Shown here piece after piece: positions 43,925-52,727 of a stretch of DNA of 64,000 nt. Origin of the DNA: Bacteroidales bacterium (GTDB lineage Bacteria > Bacteroidota > Bacteroidia > Bacteroidales > UBA932). The first letter of the stretch is position 1, and every line of letters starts with the position of its first letter. A model generated the notes under the pieces. That model was not told the origin of the DNA, did no database searches, and worked only from the letters and a program-made list of their open reading frames with translations. Location: positions 1-64,000 of the forward strand of contig JAFXNQ010000017.1 in assembly GCA_017529425.1 (NCBI GenBank). The letters run 5' to 3'. A program made the position numbers and the translations under genes.

Positions 43925-44878
43925 TTAAGAGAATTCTTCAGCGAAGAAGGCGGCCATCCGGTCGCGGATTTCGTAGAAAAACGGGGTGAAGTTGCCCTCT
44001 CGGTTCATATGCAGGCGATGTTTGGCCAGCGGATATGGGTGGTGTTCGGCGCGGATACCCAGCTCCAGCGCGCGGTCATGTATAGCCTTGGTGCCGTACA
44101 TATAGGGTGCAAATAATCTTGTCGGACCCCAACTGAACTTCTTGAACGGATAGCCCCCGCCGTAGGGCATTATAGGGTCTCCGGTTGCCTGGAACGACAG
44201 GATAGGGGTGGAAGCGTTCTCCAGAACGGACAGGTCGCGGACCGAGCCCCATAAGTTGCACACGGCACGGATGCGCGGATGCTTTCTTCTGGAGTCATCC
44301 CCGGCTGCACTCCTGGCAGCGCCCTCAGCGGCATTCCTGTCAGCCCCCTCACGGCCACCTCCCACGTCGGGGTGGAACGCTAGCCGCATCGCCACAATTG
44401 CTCCGGCACTGGTCCCGGCTGCGAAAATATGCTCCTCATCAATGTGCAAATCTTCCCTCCCCAGCAGGTATTTAAGAGCTGAGCCGGCATCCTCCACTGC
44501 GCGATCTTCTGCCTTGCAATATGACTTCTTGCCCAGATTGTAGCCCATCCGGTAGTTTATGCAGACTGCCACGTAGCCCAGCGATGCGAAATACTGGCAC
44601 CAGGCGACCTGCCCCTTCTCCTCTTTGTTGCCGACGAAAAATGACCCTCCGTGCATCATAAGCAGCAGCGGCCTTTTCGCTGAATTATCCCCGACAGGCA
44701 GATAGATGTCCATGTCCAGGTCAAGAAGTGTCATTTTGCTCCGGCAAAAACTGATTGGCAGGGCGCTGTTGGAATCTTCCGGAGCATTTTTGCGATACCC
44801 CATAGCCCGAGCATATACCACATTCCGTTCTGTGGAGACTTCGTATTTTGGAGTTGTGTATGGTAGTTCGGCAGGCAT
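43925..44878 (-). CDS. alpha/beta-hydrolase (carboxylesterase/acetyl-esterase-like)
   Basis: A 317-residue hydrolase. MMHGGSFFVGNKEEKG supplies the oxyanion HGG and AAGTSAGAIVAMRL the nucleophile elbow (Ser157). A probable Asp lies in the region ILSFQATGDPIMPYGGG, and the His in the C-terminal AKHRLH. These are features of BD-FAE and acetyl-esterase-like families. The N-terminus shows no signal peptide. Its start shares one base with the stop of the GH123 gene upstream (TAATG), so translation is coupled. Removal of acyl groups from the same glycans is inferred from context. Confidence 0.8.
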   Translation of the reverse strand: MPAELPYTTPKYEVSTERNVVYARAMGYRKNAPEDSNSALPISFCRSKMTLLDLDMDIYLPVGDNSAKRPLLLMMHGGSFFVGNKEEKGQVAWCQYFASLGYVAVCINYRMGYNLGKKSYCKAEDRAVEDAGSALKYLLGREDLHIDEEHIFAAGTSAGAIVAMRLAFHPDVGGGREGADRNAAEGAARSAAGDDSRRKHPRIRAVCNLWGSVRDLSVLENASTPILSFQATGDPIMPYGGGYPFKKFSWGPTRLFAPYMYGTKAIHDRALELGIRAEHHPYPLAKHRLHMNREGNFTPFFYEIRDRMAAFFAEEFS

Positions 44879-46713
44879 TATATGTATTTCTCTATCAGAC
44901 TGGCAATCTGCTCGCGGCGCTCCAGCAGGAACTGCGGATCCTGGATATAGTACTTGTCCGGATGCTCTGCATCATCGTCCATAAAGACTGCTTCGGGCAG
45001 AACCAGCAGATCGCGGGCAGCTGCGGCATCAGTCTCGTCCATAGACGGGATGCGCTCTTCCAGCATTTTCAGATATTCATAATCTTCTATGCCGTCACGG
45101 TTAATCTCCATACGGATGCAGGGAATGGGCTCGCCGGTGAAGGCGGTAGTCTTGTCCTCGTTGGGGTGGCGGTTGTTGGGATAGAACATAATGCCGTCGC
45201 CGCAGGCAAAGAATTCGGGTCCGGTCTTGCCGATTCCGTAGCAATCGGGGGTCTCCCAGACATCCAGCAACTGACCTTCCGGCATAATGCAGTCTGAGTT
45301 CCAGCAGGTGGCGCTCCATATCAGGATTCCCTTCATCCCGTACATATACGAAGCCCAGAGCCACAGACGCAGGTCTATTCCGTTGTGGTCCACAAAGTTG
45401 GTGAAGTAGGGATACTTGGTGGCGCAGCACAGATAGCTCCATACCTCCTGCCCCGGGCCGTTGTAGTCGAACACCTTGGGGTGGTTGTCAAAGCAGTTCC
45501 AGCTCACGCAGCTGATGTCGGTCACGTCTCCTACGTCAAAATCTGAAGGAGTCTCGAGCCAGGTGACCTGCTCCGTCATAAAAGTGCGGATGCGCGGGGC
45601 GTATTTCTTCATCAGCGTATGCACCTCGCGGATATATGGGTAGGCGGGCTCCAGCGGCTCGTCTCCCCAGTAGATGTAGCATTTGTCCAGCACGCCGGCC
45701 TTCTCCAGCCCGTCCTGAAGTTTGGGCAGATAATCGGCCATAAGCGCCTCGTGTTCCGGGGTGCCTAACTCATAGCCGCCGAAAGTGCCGCGTGTATAGC
45801 CGCCCGGGCCGCAGCTGCCCAACCCCTCGACGTCAATCACGAAAGAATTGAACCCGCCTTCGCCAAAATACCTGGCGGCCACCTTGTTGAATTCGGTGAA
45901 ATCCAGGTCGACAGTATTGTCGGGATTGATTGTGGTCTTTATGGGAGCGTACCAGAACGGATTGTACGGCGAGATCTTATAGTCCAGAAAGGCGTCCAGA
46001 TATTTATAGAAAGATTCTTTCTGCTGCTCTATGGTCTTGAGATTCTCGTATTGTATCACGTGGTCGAACCAGAGGCCGTAGCCGCTGGAAACGCTGGGTG
46101 TCTCGGGCAGGGCAAAGGAGCGGACATTCACATTCAGGGGGATGGTGACCTTCCAGCCGTCGGCGGCTGTGAGCACCACGCGGCCCCGGTAGCACCCTTT
46201 GCGGCGTGACCCGGGAGTCTTCAGGGTAATCCAGAAGGAGGTGTTTTCGCCTGCAGGCAGGTCCTCTGCCAAGTCATAGTACGGCAGCGGATCGGGCCAC
46301 TGGCCTGTGTAGCCGAAGCTGTCGCTGGGGGTGCGGACGGTGACATATTCTACTTTGCGCACCTTTGCCTCGATGCCCCTGGGCATCCCTTTGACTTCAA
46401 CCTTGACATCCTCCAGGGGAGTTTTGGGATTGACCACGACAATGAACGATTCATATTCGTTTTTTGCAGTCGTAAGTGTCACCTCGCGCCCCTTGCGTAT
46501 TGCCACCGGGGTGTCCTTCATAGGCTTGTACACACCCTCTGCCCACCAGACGTCTGCCTTTGGGCCGCTATTTACCAGATAGCCGTAGCCACCCTGGAGT
46601 TTCATATACGGGTCGCATTTCTCCAGTTTCTCCGCTACAAACTTTTTCTGTGCATTCAACGGGAGTGCCGCAATCACCATCAGCAGCACAATAGTGAAGA
46701 GATTCCTTTTCAT
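44878..46713 (-). CDS. GH123-like (DUF4091) glycoside hydrolase, paralogue 4 (short form)
   Basis: A 611-residue paralogue with signal peptide about 1-21 (LPLNAQ). It has the N-terminal sandwich and a catalytic domain with WGDEPLEPAYP (Asp351-Glu352), and ends with RMEINRDGIEDYEYLKMLEE. Compared with paralogues 1-3, the inserted module of about 150 residues is missing: the segment PYNPFWYAPIKTTINPDNTVDLDF joins directly to the FTEFNKVAARY helix. Since the catalytic domain is intact this looks like a natural short form, not a pseudogene. It is downstream of GH97 and coupled to the esterase. Confidence 0.83.
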   Translation of the reverse strand: MKRNLFTIVLLMVIAALPLNAQKKFVAEKLEKCDPYMKLQGGYGYLVNSGPKADVWWAEGVYKPMKDTPVAIRKGREVTLTTAKNEYESFIVVVNPKTPLEDVKVEVKGMPRGIEAKVRKVEYVTVRTPSDSFGYTGQWPDPLPYYDLAEDLPAGENTSFWITLKTPGSRRKGCYRGRVVLTAADGWKVTIPLNVNVRSFALPETPSVSSGYGLWFDHVIQYENLKTIEQQKESFYKYLDAFLDYKISPYNPFWYAPIKTTINPDNTVDLDFTEFNKVAARYFGEGGFNSFVIDVEGLGSCGPGGYTRGTFGGYELGTPEHEALMADYLPKLQDGLEKAGVLDKCYIYWGDEPLEPAYPYIREVHTLMKKYAPRIRTFMTEQVTWLETPSDFDVGDVTDISCVSWNCFDNHPKVFDYNGPGQEVWSYLCCATKYPYFTNFVDHNGIDLRLWLWASYMYGMKGILIWSATCWNSDCIMPEGQLLDVWETPDCYGIGKTGPEFFACGDGIMFYPNNRHPNEDKTTAFTGEPIPCIRMEINRDGIEDYEYLKMLEERIPSMDETDAAAARDLLVLPEAVFMDDDAEHPDKYYIQDPQFLLERREQIASLIEKYI

Positions 46714-46753
46714 AATGATTCAACTCCGGATTGCCGGTACAGGCCAGCCCCGG

Positions 46754-48721
46754 CTACCGTGTGAGGATAACCGCGAAGCCGCCGCCGGGTGCCATATGGA
46801 TATCAAGTTTGTCGCCGGCCCTGACATCTTTGAATTCGTGTTTGTAGTCAGTGGCGTGGCGGTCGGCATTGGCACCGTCGCGGTAGATCTCAGCCTTCCA
46901 CGAGCCGCTGCCCAGGAAGCCCAGGTCGATGGATACGTCGCGGGGATCCCAGTTTGTGGTGCCGCCCACGTACCAGGTGTCGCCGCTGCGGCGGGCCATC
47001 AGGATATATTTGCCCACTTCGCCCCCGATGCCCACAGAGTCGTCGAACACGGTGGGGATGCGGGATATGAACGACAGGCACTCAGGCTCCTTGCGGTAAG
47101 CGGAGGGGCCGTCGCACAGCATACAGAGCGGGGATTCGAAAATCACATACTCGCCAAGCTGGTGGCAGCGGGTACCCTGGCTCATAGTCTCGCGGCTCTT
47201 CAGATAGGTGCTCTTCGAGCCGTTGCGCATAGCGCCCTGGGTGTAATCGACCACGCCGGCAGCCATACGGATGTAGGGGAAGGTCACGTCGTTGAGCGGC
47301 ATATCGACCTCGATACCGGTCCAGCGCATATTCTCCAGGCCGTAAACACCCTCGTAGTTGAGCACGTTGGGGTAGGTGCGGTTCAGGCCGTGGGGTTTGA
47401 AGGCTCCGTGAAAATCGAGCACCAGATGATATTTGGCAGCTGTCTCTGCAGCCTTGGTATAGAAGTCAAGCATCAGCTGGTCGTCGCGGTTCATGAAATC
47501 GACCTTGAAGCCCTTCACTCCCATTGCAGCATAGTGCTTGCAGACGTGCTCCATATCGCGCGCAAAGGCGTAATATCCAGCCCAGAGGATTATGCCGACG
47601 CCTTTGCCCTCTGCATAAGAGAGCAGCTCTTCGAGGTCAATGGCGGGAACGATGTCAAACAGGTCAGCCTTGCCCTCGGTGCTCCAGCCGTCGTCCATTA
47701 TTATGTATTCGATGTCGTTCTCTGCAGCGAAATCGATATAATGCTTGTAGGTATCGTTATTGATGCCGACCTTGAAGTCAACACCTGTCACATAGAAGTT
47801 ATTCCACCAGTCCCAGGCGACCTTGCCGGGTTTGACCCAGCTGAAATCGCCCTTGGGGGCGTCGCCCAGGCGATAGACTATATCGTTGTTCACCATCTGG
47901 ATATCCTCTGTGCTGACAGCGAATATGCGCCAGGGGAACTTCTCACCGGCATTGCACTCTGCCAGATAGTCGTGGCGGCTCTTGATGACCTCCTGGATGT
48001 TGTTGTAGCCGCCCTGCTCCAAGTCCTTGGGCAGGGGAGCCCATACGCCGTGCAGTTTGCTGGTGCCGTCACCCTGCAGATACATTCCCGGGTAGTGGTA
48101 GAGCGCAGACTCCATAATGTTAATCTTGACACCGCCGGGAGCATCGATCATCTGCGGCAGATAGGCCAGCTTCTCGGGGTGGATTGCGCTGAGGGCGGAA
48201 TACTCATATATATTCTCAAAAGAGGATTCAAACCCGTTCCAGGAGAATCCGGCCCAGGTGTTCCAGTCCCCCGCAAAGTTGAACTCTGCAGTCTCGCTCT
48301 TTACCTTGAAGGGTTTTTTGCTCTTGGAGATAAAGCGGTATGCGATGCAATCGTCATAGGCGCGGAAAACGACGTCGCAATCCTTGTAGCTGAGCGTCAG
48401 TTCGTTATAATGATCGCGAACCTCGGCCTTCTTGTATGCGATGGCTTTGAAGGTTTCGTTTGCGCTGCGTCTGGAGAACTTCTGCAGCTTGCCTCCTCCA
48501 TACACTGTTCCGTCGGTGAGATTCATCCCGATGCGGGAGTCCTTCATCAGGCAGTCTCCATTGTGGAACACGGAATAGGAGAGGGTCTTACCTGCTGTGA
48601 TGCTGGCTACCAGATGGCCGTCGGGTGACATCACCTGAATGTTCTTGTCGGCCGCAAAAGCGGAGAATGTGCCCGCCAGTACAATGGCGGCCAGGGAGAG
48701 AAACTTCAAAGTCTTTTTCAT
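46754..48721 (-). CDS. GH97 alpha-glycosidase, probably the retaining alpha-galactosidase type
   Basis: An exported 655-residue enzyme. The start is set at ATG 48721 (MKKTLKFLSLAAIV), giving a signal peptide ending FAA. The GH97 N-terminal domain (SPDGHLVASITAGKTLSYSV) is followed by the catalytic barrel (EYIIMDDGWSTEG; GVKGFKVDFMNRDDQ; LDFHGAFKPHGLNRTYPN) and a C-terminal sandwich. Asp408 in KVDFM fits the nucleophile position of the retaining GH97b subgroup rather than the inverting SusB type; that subgroup call is inference. It lies 19 bases after the DUF389 gene and 40 before the short GH123 gene, so these form one operon. Confidence 0.88.
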   Translation of the reverse strand: MKKTLKFLSLAAIVLAGTFSAFAADKNIQVMSPDGHLVASITAGKTLSYSVFHNGDCLMKDSRIGMNLTDGTVYGGGKLQKFSRRSANETFKAIAYKKAEVRDHYNELTLSYKDCDVVFRAYDDCIAYRFISKSKKPFKVKSETAEFNFAGDWNTWAGFSWNGFESSFENIYEYSALSAIHPEKLAYLPQMIDAPGGVKINIMESALYHYPGMYLQGDGTSKLHGVWAPLPKDLEQGGYNNIQEVIKSRHDYLAECNAGEKFPWRIFAVSTEDIQMVNNDIVYRLGDAPKGDFSWVKPGKVAWDWWNNFYVTGVDFKVGINNDTYKHYIDFAAENDIEYIIMDDGWSTEGKADLFDIVPAIDLEELLSYAEGKGVGIILWAGYYAFARDMEHVCKHYAAMGVKGFKVDFMNRDDQLMLDFYTKAAETAAKYHLVLDFHGAFKPHGLNRTYPNVLNYEGVYGLENMRWTGIEVDMPLNDVTFPYIRMAAGVVDYTQGAMRNGSKSTYLKSRETMSQGTRCHQLGEYVIFESPLCMLCDGPSAYRKEPECLSFISRIPTVFDDSVGIGGEVGKYILMARRSGDTWYVGGTTNWDPRDVSIDLGFLGSGSWKAEIYRDGANADRHATDYKHEFKDVRAGDKLDIHMAPGGGFAVILTR

Positions 48722-48740
48722 CTTTATTGGTATAAGTAGG

Positions 48741-50084
48741 TTATTTTGTTTCAACGATATTGTTCACTACCACCGTGGTGTCTTCCATACGGAGTTTGAG
48801 CCACTGCGTAATCTCTGCAATCTGCTCCGCGGACAAGGCCTCGGACGACTGCACGATGGCACTTGTCACGGGCGACTCGGCGATGCTGTCTCCGGCAATG
48901 CGGGTCGCGGACCCGCGTGAAATAGCAAGGCCGCTGACGGCGGGGTACTTATATCTGAGCTCTTTGGTGATCTGTGTGTATGGAATTGCCTCCCCGTGGG
49001 TTTGCTGCAGTTCGTTCTCCAGTTCCACGATGCGGGCATCCTTGGCTGCGATAGTCTCGTCGGCGTGGTCGTAAACCCTCTTGAGAAGTTCGTCGGCCTT
49101 GGCCCCGAAAGAGTTTACATAGATGTCCAGCTTGTCCGGATTCAGGCCGAGCCGCTGCGCATCCTTTTTGAGATAGGCAATCTCGTTGTCCGTGAGTTCT
49201 CCTGCGAAGTATATCTTTGCATCGCCGCCGGAAATGGTATAGTCGTATATATAGGCGTGGCCGAATGTCTTGTTGTCTTCAATGAATGCAAGTACGTTGC
49301 GCTCTGTGTTGTTGTTCTGGATAAGGGAGAACGCACCGATTACGCTGGGGACAATGATGGCCAGCATAATGACGGTGGATAATGTGTGGAAACTGCGGCT
49401 CTGTCCGGTGGCGTCACTGACCTTTTCAAACCGCAGATATCTGGCGGTGAAATAGGTTGCCATCAGGATGAACACCGTATTGATGAGGAAGAGGTATAAC
49501 GCCCCCGCCACGTAACGTATGTTGCCGCTTGCAATACCGAACCCGGCGGTGCAGAGCGGGGGCATCAGAGCTGTGGCGATGGCTACCCCGGAGAGAACCG
49601 TGCCCCGGTCTTTCCGGCTAAGCTCCAGGATGCCGGCGATGCCGCCGAAGAATGCGACGAACACGTCGTAAATAGTGGGGGTGGTGCGGGCCAGCAGCTC
49701 GGTGGGATTAGCCATCCTGAGCGGAGAGATCAAAAAATAGACAGTCGCGGCCAGCAGGCTGACGCCGACCATCACCAGGAAGTTCTTGAGGGCGCCAACG
49801 AGCAGATCCCGGTCGTTGATATACAAAGAGAGCCCCATTCCGAAAATAGGCCCCAACAGGGGTGATATGAGCATCGCACCTATTATGATGGGGATGGAGT
49901 TTATGTTGAGTCCGACGGAGGCGATGATTATGGAGCAGGCCAGAATCCAGACGTTGGCGCCACGGATAGCGACTCCGCTGCGGATCTTCTCAGCTGCTGC
50001 CTCTGTGTCTATCTGGCCTCCCAAAGAGGTAATTGCCCGGAAACCAAGTTTGACGGTATCCCATACCGATCTCTTTCCTCTCAT
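48741..50084 (-). CDS. DUF389 integral membrane protein
   Basis: A 447-residue inner-membrane protein of unknown function. The DUF389 region (about 35-215) has several helices: NVWILACSIIIASVGLNINSIPIIIGAMLISPLLGPIFG, then VDVFVAFFGGIAGILEL-like segments and LSGVAIATALMPPLCTAGFG. A further helix lies near 240. The C-terminal 190 residues are soluble, with a coiled-coil-like stretch (ARIVELENELQQTHGE). It is first in the operon with GH97, the short GH123 and the esterase, but shares no obvious pathway with them. Confidence 0.85.
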   Translation of the reverse strand: MRGKRSVWDTVKLGFRAITSLGGQIDTEAAAEKIRSGVAIRGANVWILACSIIIASVGLNINSIPIIIGAMLISPLLGPIFGMGLSLYINDRDLLVGALKNFLVMVGVSLLAATVYFLISPLRMANPTELLARTTPTIYDVFVAFFGGIAGILELSRKDRGTVLSGVAIATALMPPLCTAGFGIASGNIRYVAGALYLFLINTVFILMATYFTARYLRFEKVSDATGQSRSFHTLSTVIMLAIIVPSVIGAFSLIQNNNTERNVLAFIEDNKTFGHAYIYDYTISGGDAKIYFAGELTDNEIAYLKKDAQRLGLNPDKLDIYVNSFGAKADELLKRVYDHADETIAAKDARIVELENELQQTHGEAIPYTQITKELRYKYPAVSGLAISRGSATRIAGDSIAESPVTSAIVQSSEALSAEQIAEITQWLKLRMEDTTVVVNNIVETK

Positions 50085-50109
50085 AACTGAACAGTGTTTG
50101 TGGCACTCA

Positions 50110-50117
50110 CAAATATA
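50110..50117 (-). promoter_or_regulatory. candidate -7 box (TATATTTG) for the DUF389-GH97 operon
   Basis: TATATTTG on the minus strand fits TAnnTTTG and is 25 bases before the start at 50084. A TTG lies upstream but with a spacer of about 23 bases, longer than usual. Confidence 0.45.
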
Positions 50118-50177
50118 GAAATTTTATGTAATTTGGGGAACAATCACTATATTCGCAATAAGCTTTTTGAAAACAAT

Positions 50178-50882
50178 ATGATGGAACTAAAGGAATCGGT
50201 CAGAATTCAGAATTCCATTCTGAATACTTTGGAAAAGAGGGCTCTGGTGTATATGGCGGGCAAGATGCCGGCTTGGGTTACCAGCGATATGATGACCTTA
50301 GTGGGGTGCGTGGGTTCGGTGATGATTTGCATTGGCTTTATCCTCACCGCATACAGCATTAACTGGCTCTGGTTGTCGATAGCCGGGCTGGTGGTAAACT
50401 GGTTCGGAGACTCGCTGGACGGAACCATTGCCCGCGTGCGCAATACGCAGCGTCCGGTGTATGGCTATTATCTGGACCACACCATGGATGTGGTGAATGA
50501 AATCCTGATGTTTGTGGGTTTGGGACTCTCTCCACTGGTACACCTAAACTTAGCTCTGGCGGCTTTTATCTGCTATCTGGCACTCACTCTGAACGTAAGC
50601 ATGAACAGTCACCTGCGTGGCGAATTCAAACTGACATACGCTAAGTTTGGCCCAACAGAATTCCGGCTGGTTATTATAATAGTTTGCCTGCTGTTTATAT
50701 TTGTGCCGGCCATCAGAAACTATGCATGCCCCATAACAGTGCTGAACAACAGCTTTGTGTTTGGAGTGTTTGATTGGATTGCCCTTGCAGTGGTGGTAGT
50801 GCTGGGTTTGATGTGGGTCGAAACCATTATCAGCGACATCCGTTTCTACGCAAAGGCCGACCCGCCAAAGAAAAACAATTGA
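50178..50882 (+). CDS. CDP-alcohol phosphatidyltransferase
   Basis: A 234-residue membrane enzyme that transfers a phosphatidyl group from CDP-diacylglycerol to an alcohol. The start is ATG 50178 (an adjacent ATG at 50181 is equally possible); a longer in-frame extension upstream covers the intergenic region. The signature DSLDGTIARVRNTQRP...GYYLDHTMD holds the DG, AR, G, D and D residues, with 9 rather than 8 residues between AR and G. Five to six transmembrane segments follow. The alcohol is unknown. The acyltransferase gene 6 bases downstream supports a lipid-synthesis role. Confidence 0.87.
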   Translation: MMELKESVRIQNSILNTLEKRALVYMAGKMPAWVTSDMMTLVGCVGSVMICIGFILTAYSINWLWLSIAGLVVNWFGDSLDGTIARVRNTQRPVYGYYLDHTMDVVNEILMFVGLGLSPLVHLNLALAAFICYLALTLNVSMNSHLRGEFKLTYAKFGPTEFRLVIIIVCLLFIFVPAIRNYACPITVLNNSFVFGVFDWIALAVVVVLGLMWVETIISDIRFYAKADPPKKNN

Positions 50883-50888
50883 TGTGCA

Positions 50889-51773
50889 ATGGCAGCTGAA
50901 CTTCTCCCTATTTCAGACATGGAGAAGGCCTCCCCTCTGCTGCGGGGGCGGTGTGGCAACGCTTTAGCCAGATTCCTGCTGAACATATCTGAAATAACAG
51001 CAGTGCAGCATCTCTATGACGGTGCAGAAAGCTCCACCGGCCCTGATACAGCAGCGGGCCTGGTGAACGGGCTCAACCTTAAATATACCGTGACTGGAAT
51101 GGAACGCCTCGAACAACTCAAGGGGCCCTTCATTACCATCAGCAACCATCCAATCGGGAGTATGGACGGGGTGATACTGGTGGATCTGATGGGGCACCTT
51201 TATCCCGATTACAAGCTGCTGGTGAATCAGTTCCTGATGCGCGTAAAGGGGCTGCGCCCAAGTTTTATATCGGTGATGCCGACTCTTGACGAGCGCACCG
51301 GCCCGCAAACAGAGAGCATAAACGGCATCAGGCTGGCGATGCGCCATCTGCGCGAAGGCCACCCGTTGGGCTTCTTCCCCTCCGGTGCAGTGTCTGACTT
51401 TTTGTTTGGCACTCCCCCTACTGTAGAGGTGCCCTCCTGCGGATATTTCCCCGACGGCTTTTCATACCAGGAGCCCAAGGTCCGGGACCGCGAGTGGCAA
51501 ATGCCTATCATCAAACTGATAAAAAAAGTTAATGTGCCGGTTGTGCCCATACGCTTTTTCGACGGCAACTCGAATTTCTTCTACTATCTGGGTGCAGTGC
51601 ACGGCTGGAAGCTGCGTGTCACGCGGCTGCCGCATGAGGTGATGAATAAGCGGAATAAAACCATCCGGATGGGGGTAGGCCCCATAATCACTCCGGAACA
51701 ACAGGAGGCCTGCAAGACTCTTGCAGACCTCAGTACGCTGCTCCGTGCTTCGGTTTACGGACAGCAGGCATAG
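50889..51773 (+). CDS. lysophospholipid acyltransferase (PlsC/LPLAT-like)
   Basis: A 294-residue acyltransferase. FITISNHPIGSMDGVIL is the NHx4D catalytic block I; the later GHPLGFFPSGAVSDF matches the FPEG-like block III with SG in place of EG. It would acylate lysophosphatidate or a related glycerolipid at the membrane. It forms a two-gene unit with the CDP-alcohol phosphatidyltransferase. A hairpin terminator follows between it and the convergent lipoprotein gene. Confidence 0.85.
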   Translation: MAAELLPISDMEKASPLLRGRCGNALARFLLNISEITAVQHLYDGAESSTGPDTAAGLVNGLNLKYTVTGMERLEQLKGPFITISNHPIGSMDGVILVDLMGHLYPDYKLLVNQFLMRVKGLRPSFISVMPTLDERTGPQTESINGIRLAMRHLREGHPLGFFPSGAVSDFLFGTPPTVEVPSCGYFPDGFSYQEPKVRDREWQMPIIKLIKKVNVPVVPIRFFDGNSNFFYYLGAVHGWKLRVTRLPHEVMNKRNKTIRMGVGPIITPEQQEACKTLADLSTLLRASVYGQQA

Positions 51774-51785
51774 TCTTCCTAAAAA

Positions 51786-51810
51786 AGGGCTGGAACCAGT
51801 CCCTATTTTA
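51786..51810. terminator. bidirectional hairpin terminator
   Basis: AGGGCTGG and CCAGTCCCT pair with one bulge around a 2-base loop. An A-run lies before it and TATTTTA after it, serving the converging genes at 51773 and 51803. It overlaps the stop codon of the latter. Confidence 0.65.
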
Positions 51811-52714
51811 TCTCAGTGCTGATAATCGATACTGCGATATGGTATTTCTTCTCCTTAAGGGTGACGTCCGACTCTGTGTAGAGGGTCATCTGGTTGTCAG
51901 TCACGGTCACGCTGCCCAGGCCGGACACCGGAATCATCAGGTTATTCTCCCAGGCGAGGTTGAAGTTGTAGGCGATGTTGTCGTCATTGGAATCTTTCAG
52001 CGTGAAGTTGCCCACGAAGGGGGATATCGCAAAGTCCTTGAAGTTAATCAGCAGCAGGCCGTTCTCTGTGTAGTCTATGGACTCCAGCGTATATTGCGAG
52101 TAGTCATCCGGATTCAGTTTCATCCCCTTGGAGTTGAGGTAGGCGATTATCTCGTTGATATCGTTGGAGAACTTTTTGCCCACGATGGCCGCCATGCCGT
52201 CGCCGGAGGCGCTTACTATAAGTTCGGTGGGCTTCCAGCTGCGGCAGAGGTTATCTGCGGTGAGGCCGGAGAGATTGTCGGTATCCAGCAGGGCAGAGCC
52301 GTTGTAGGTGGTCCCTGCCGGCGGGATATACGATATGTCCCAGTTGCTGCCTGAGCCTTTATTGATAATGAGGTCGCCAAACATCGGGAAGTTGAAGACA
52401 AGACCGGCGCTGGGTGCTTTGCCTGAGGTTACGCTGTATATGCCGGATTTATATTTAAGTCTGGCTGTTTCGGGGTTTGCAGCTTCGGTGTCGTAGAAGC
52501 CGAGAAGGAATTTGCCACCCGATGTGAGGCTTATGGTCCTGGGTACGATGCCGGCCTTCTGCGAAGCCTCAAACGACTGGTCGGTCAGGGTTAGACTTGC
52601 GTGGTAGCTCTTGTTGACGGGGGCGTCCAGAGCAGAAATGTCCTGTTGCTGCGGTTTGGTACACCCGGCCAGGGCAATCAGAATGCAGGAGGCTATTGCA
52701 ACAATGCGTTTCAT
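51803..52714 (-). CDS. lipoprotein of unknown function
   Basis: A 303-residue lipoprotein with lipobox IALAGC and lipidated Cys17. The mature protein alternates beta-rich repeats, such as SYHASLTLTDQSF, GKFLLGFY and KYKSGIYSV, with a helical part (NDINEIIAYLNSKGM). I do not recognise a domain; lipocalin-like or envelope stress roles would be guesses. It follows the beta-barrel gene at 52728 with a 13-base gap, so they are co-transcribed. Confidence 0.7.
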   Translation of the reverse strand: MKRIVAIASCILIALAGCTKPQQQDISALDAPVNKSYHASLTLTDQSFEASQKAGIVPRTISLTSGGKFLLGFYDTEAANPETARLKYKSGIYSVTSGKAPSAGLVFNFPMFGDLIINKGSGSNWDISYIPPAGTTYNGSALLDTDNLSGLTADNLCRSWKPTELIVSASGDGMAAIVGKKFSNDINEIIAYLNSKGMKLNPDDYSQYTLESIDYTENGLLLINFKDFAISPFVGNFTLKDSNDDNIAYNFNLAWENNLMIPVSGLGSVTVTDNQMTLYTESDVTLKEKKYHIAVSIISTEIK

Positions 52715-52727
52715 TTCGCGGAACTCT

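Noticed and set aside
46694..48628. Long plus-strand open frame of 644 codons over the GH97 gene
   Set aside because: It is the antisense shadow of a clear GH97 gene in GC-rich codons; it has no recognisable domain and its composition is typical of such shadows.
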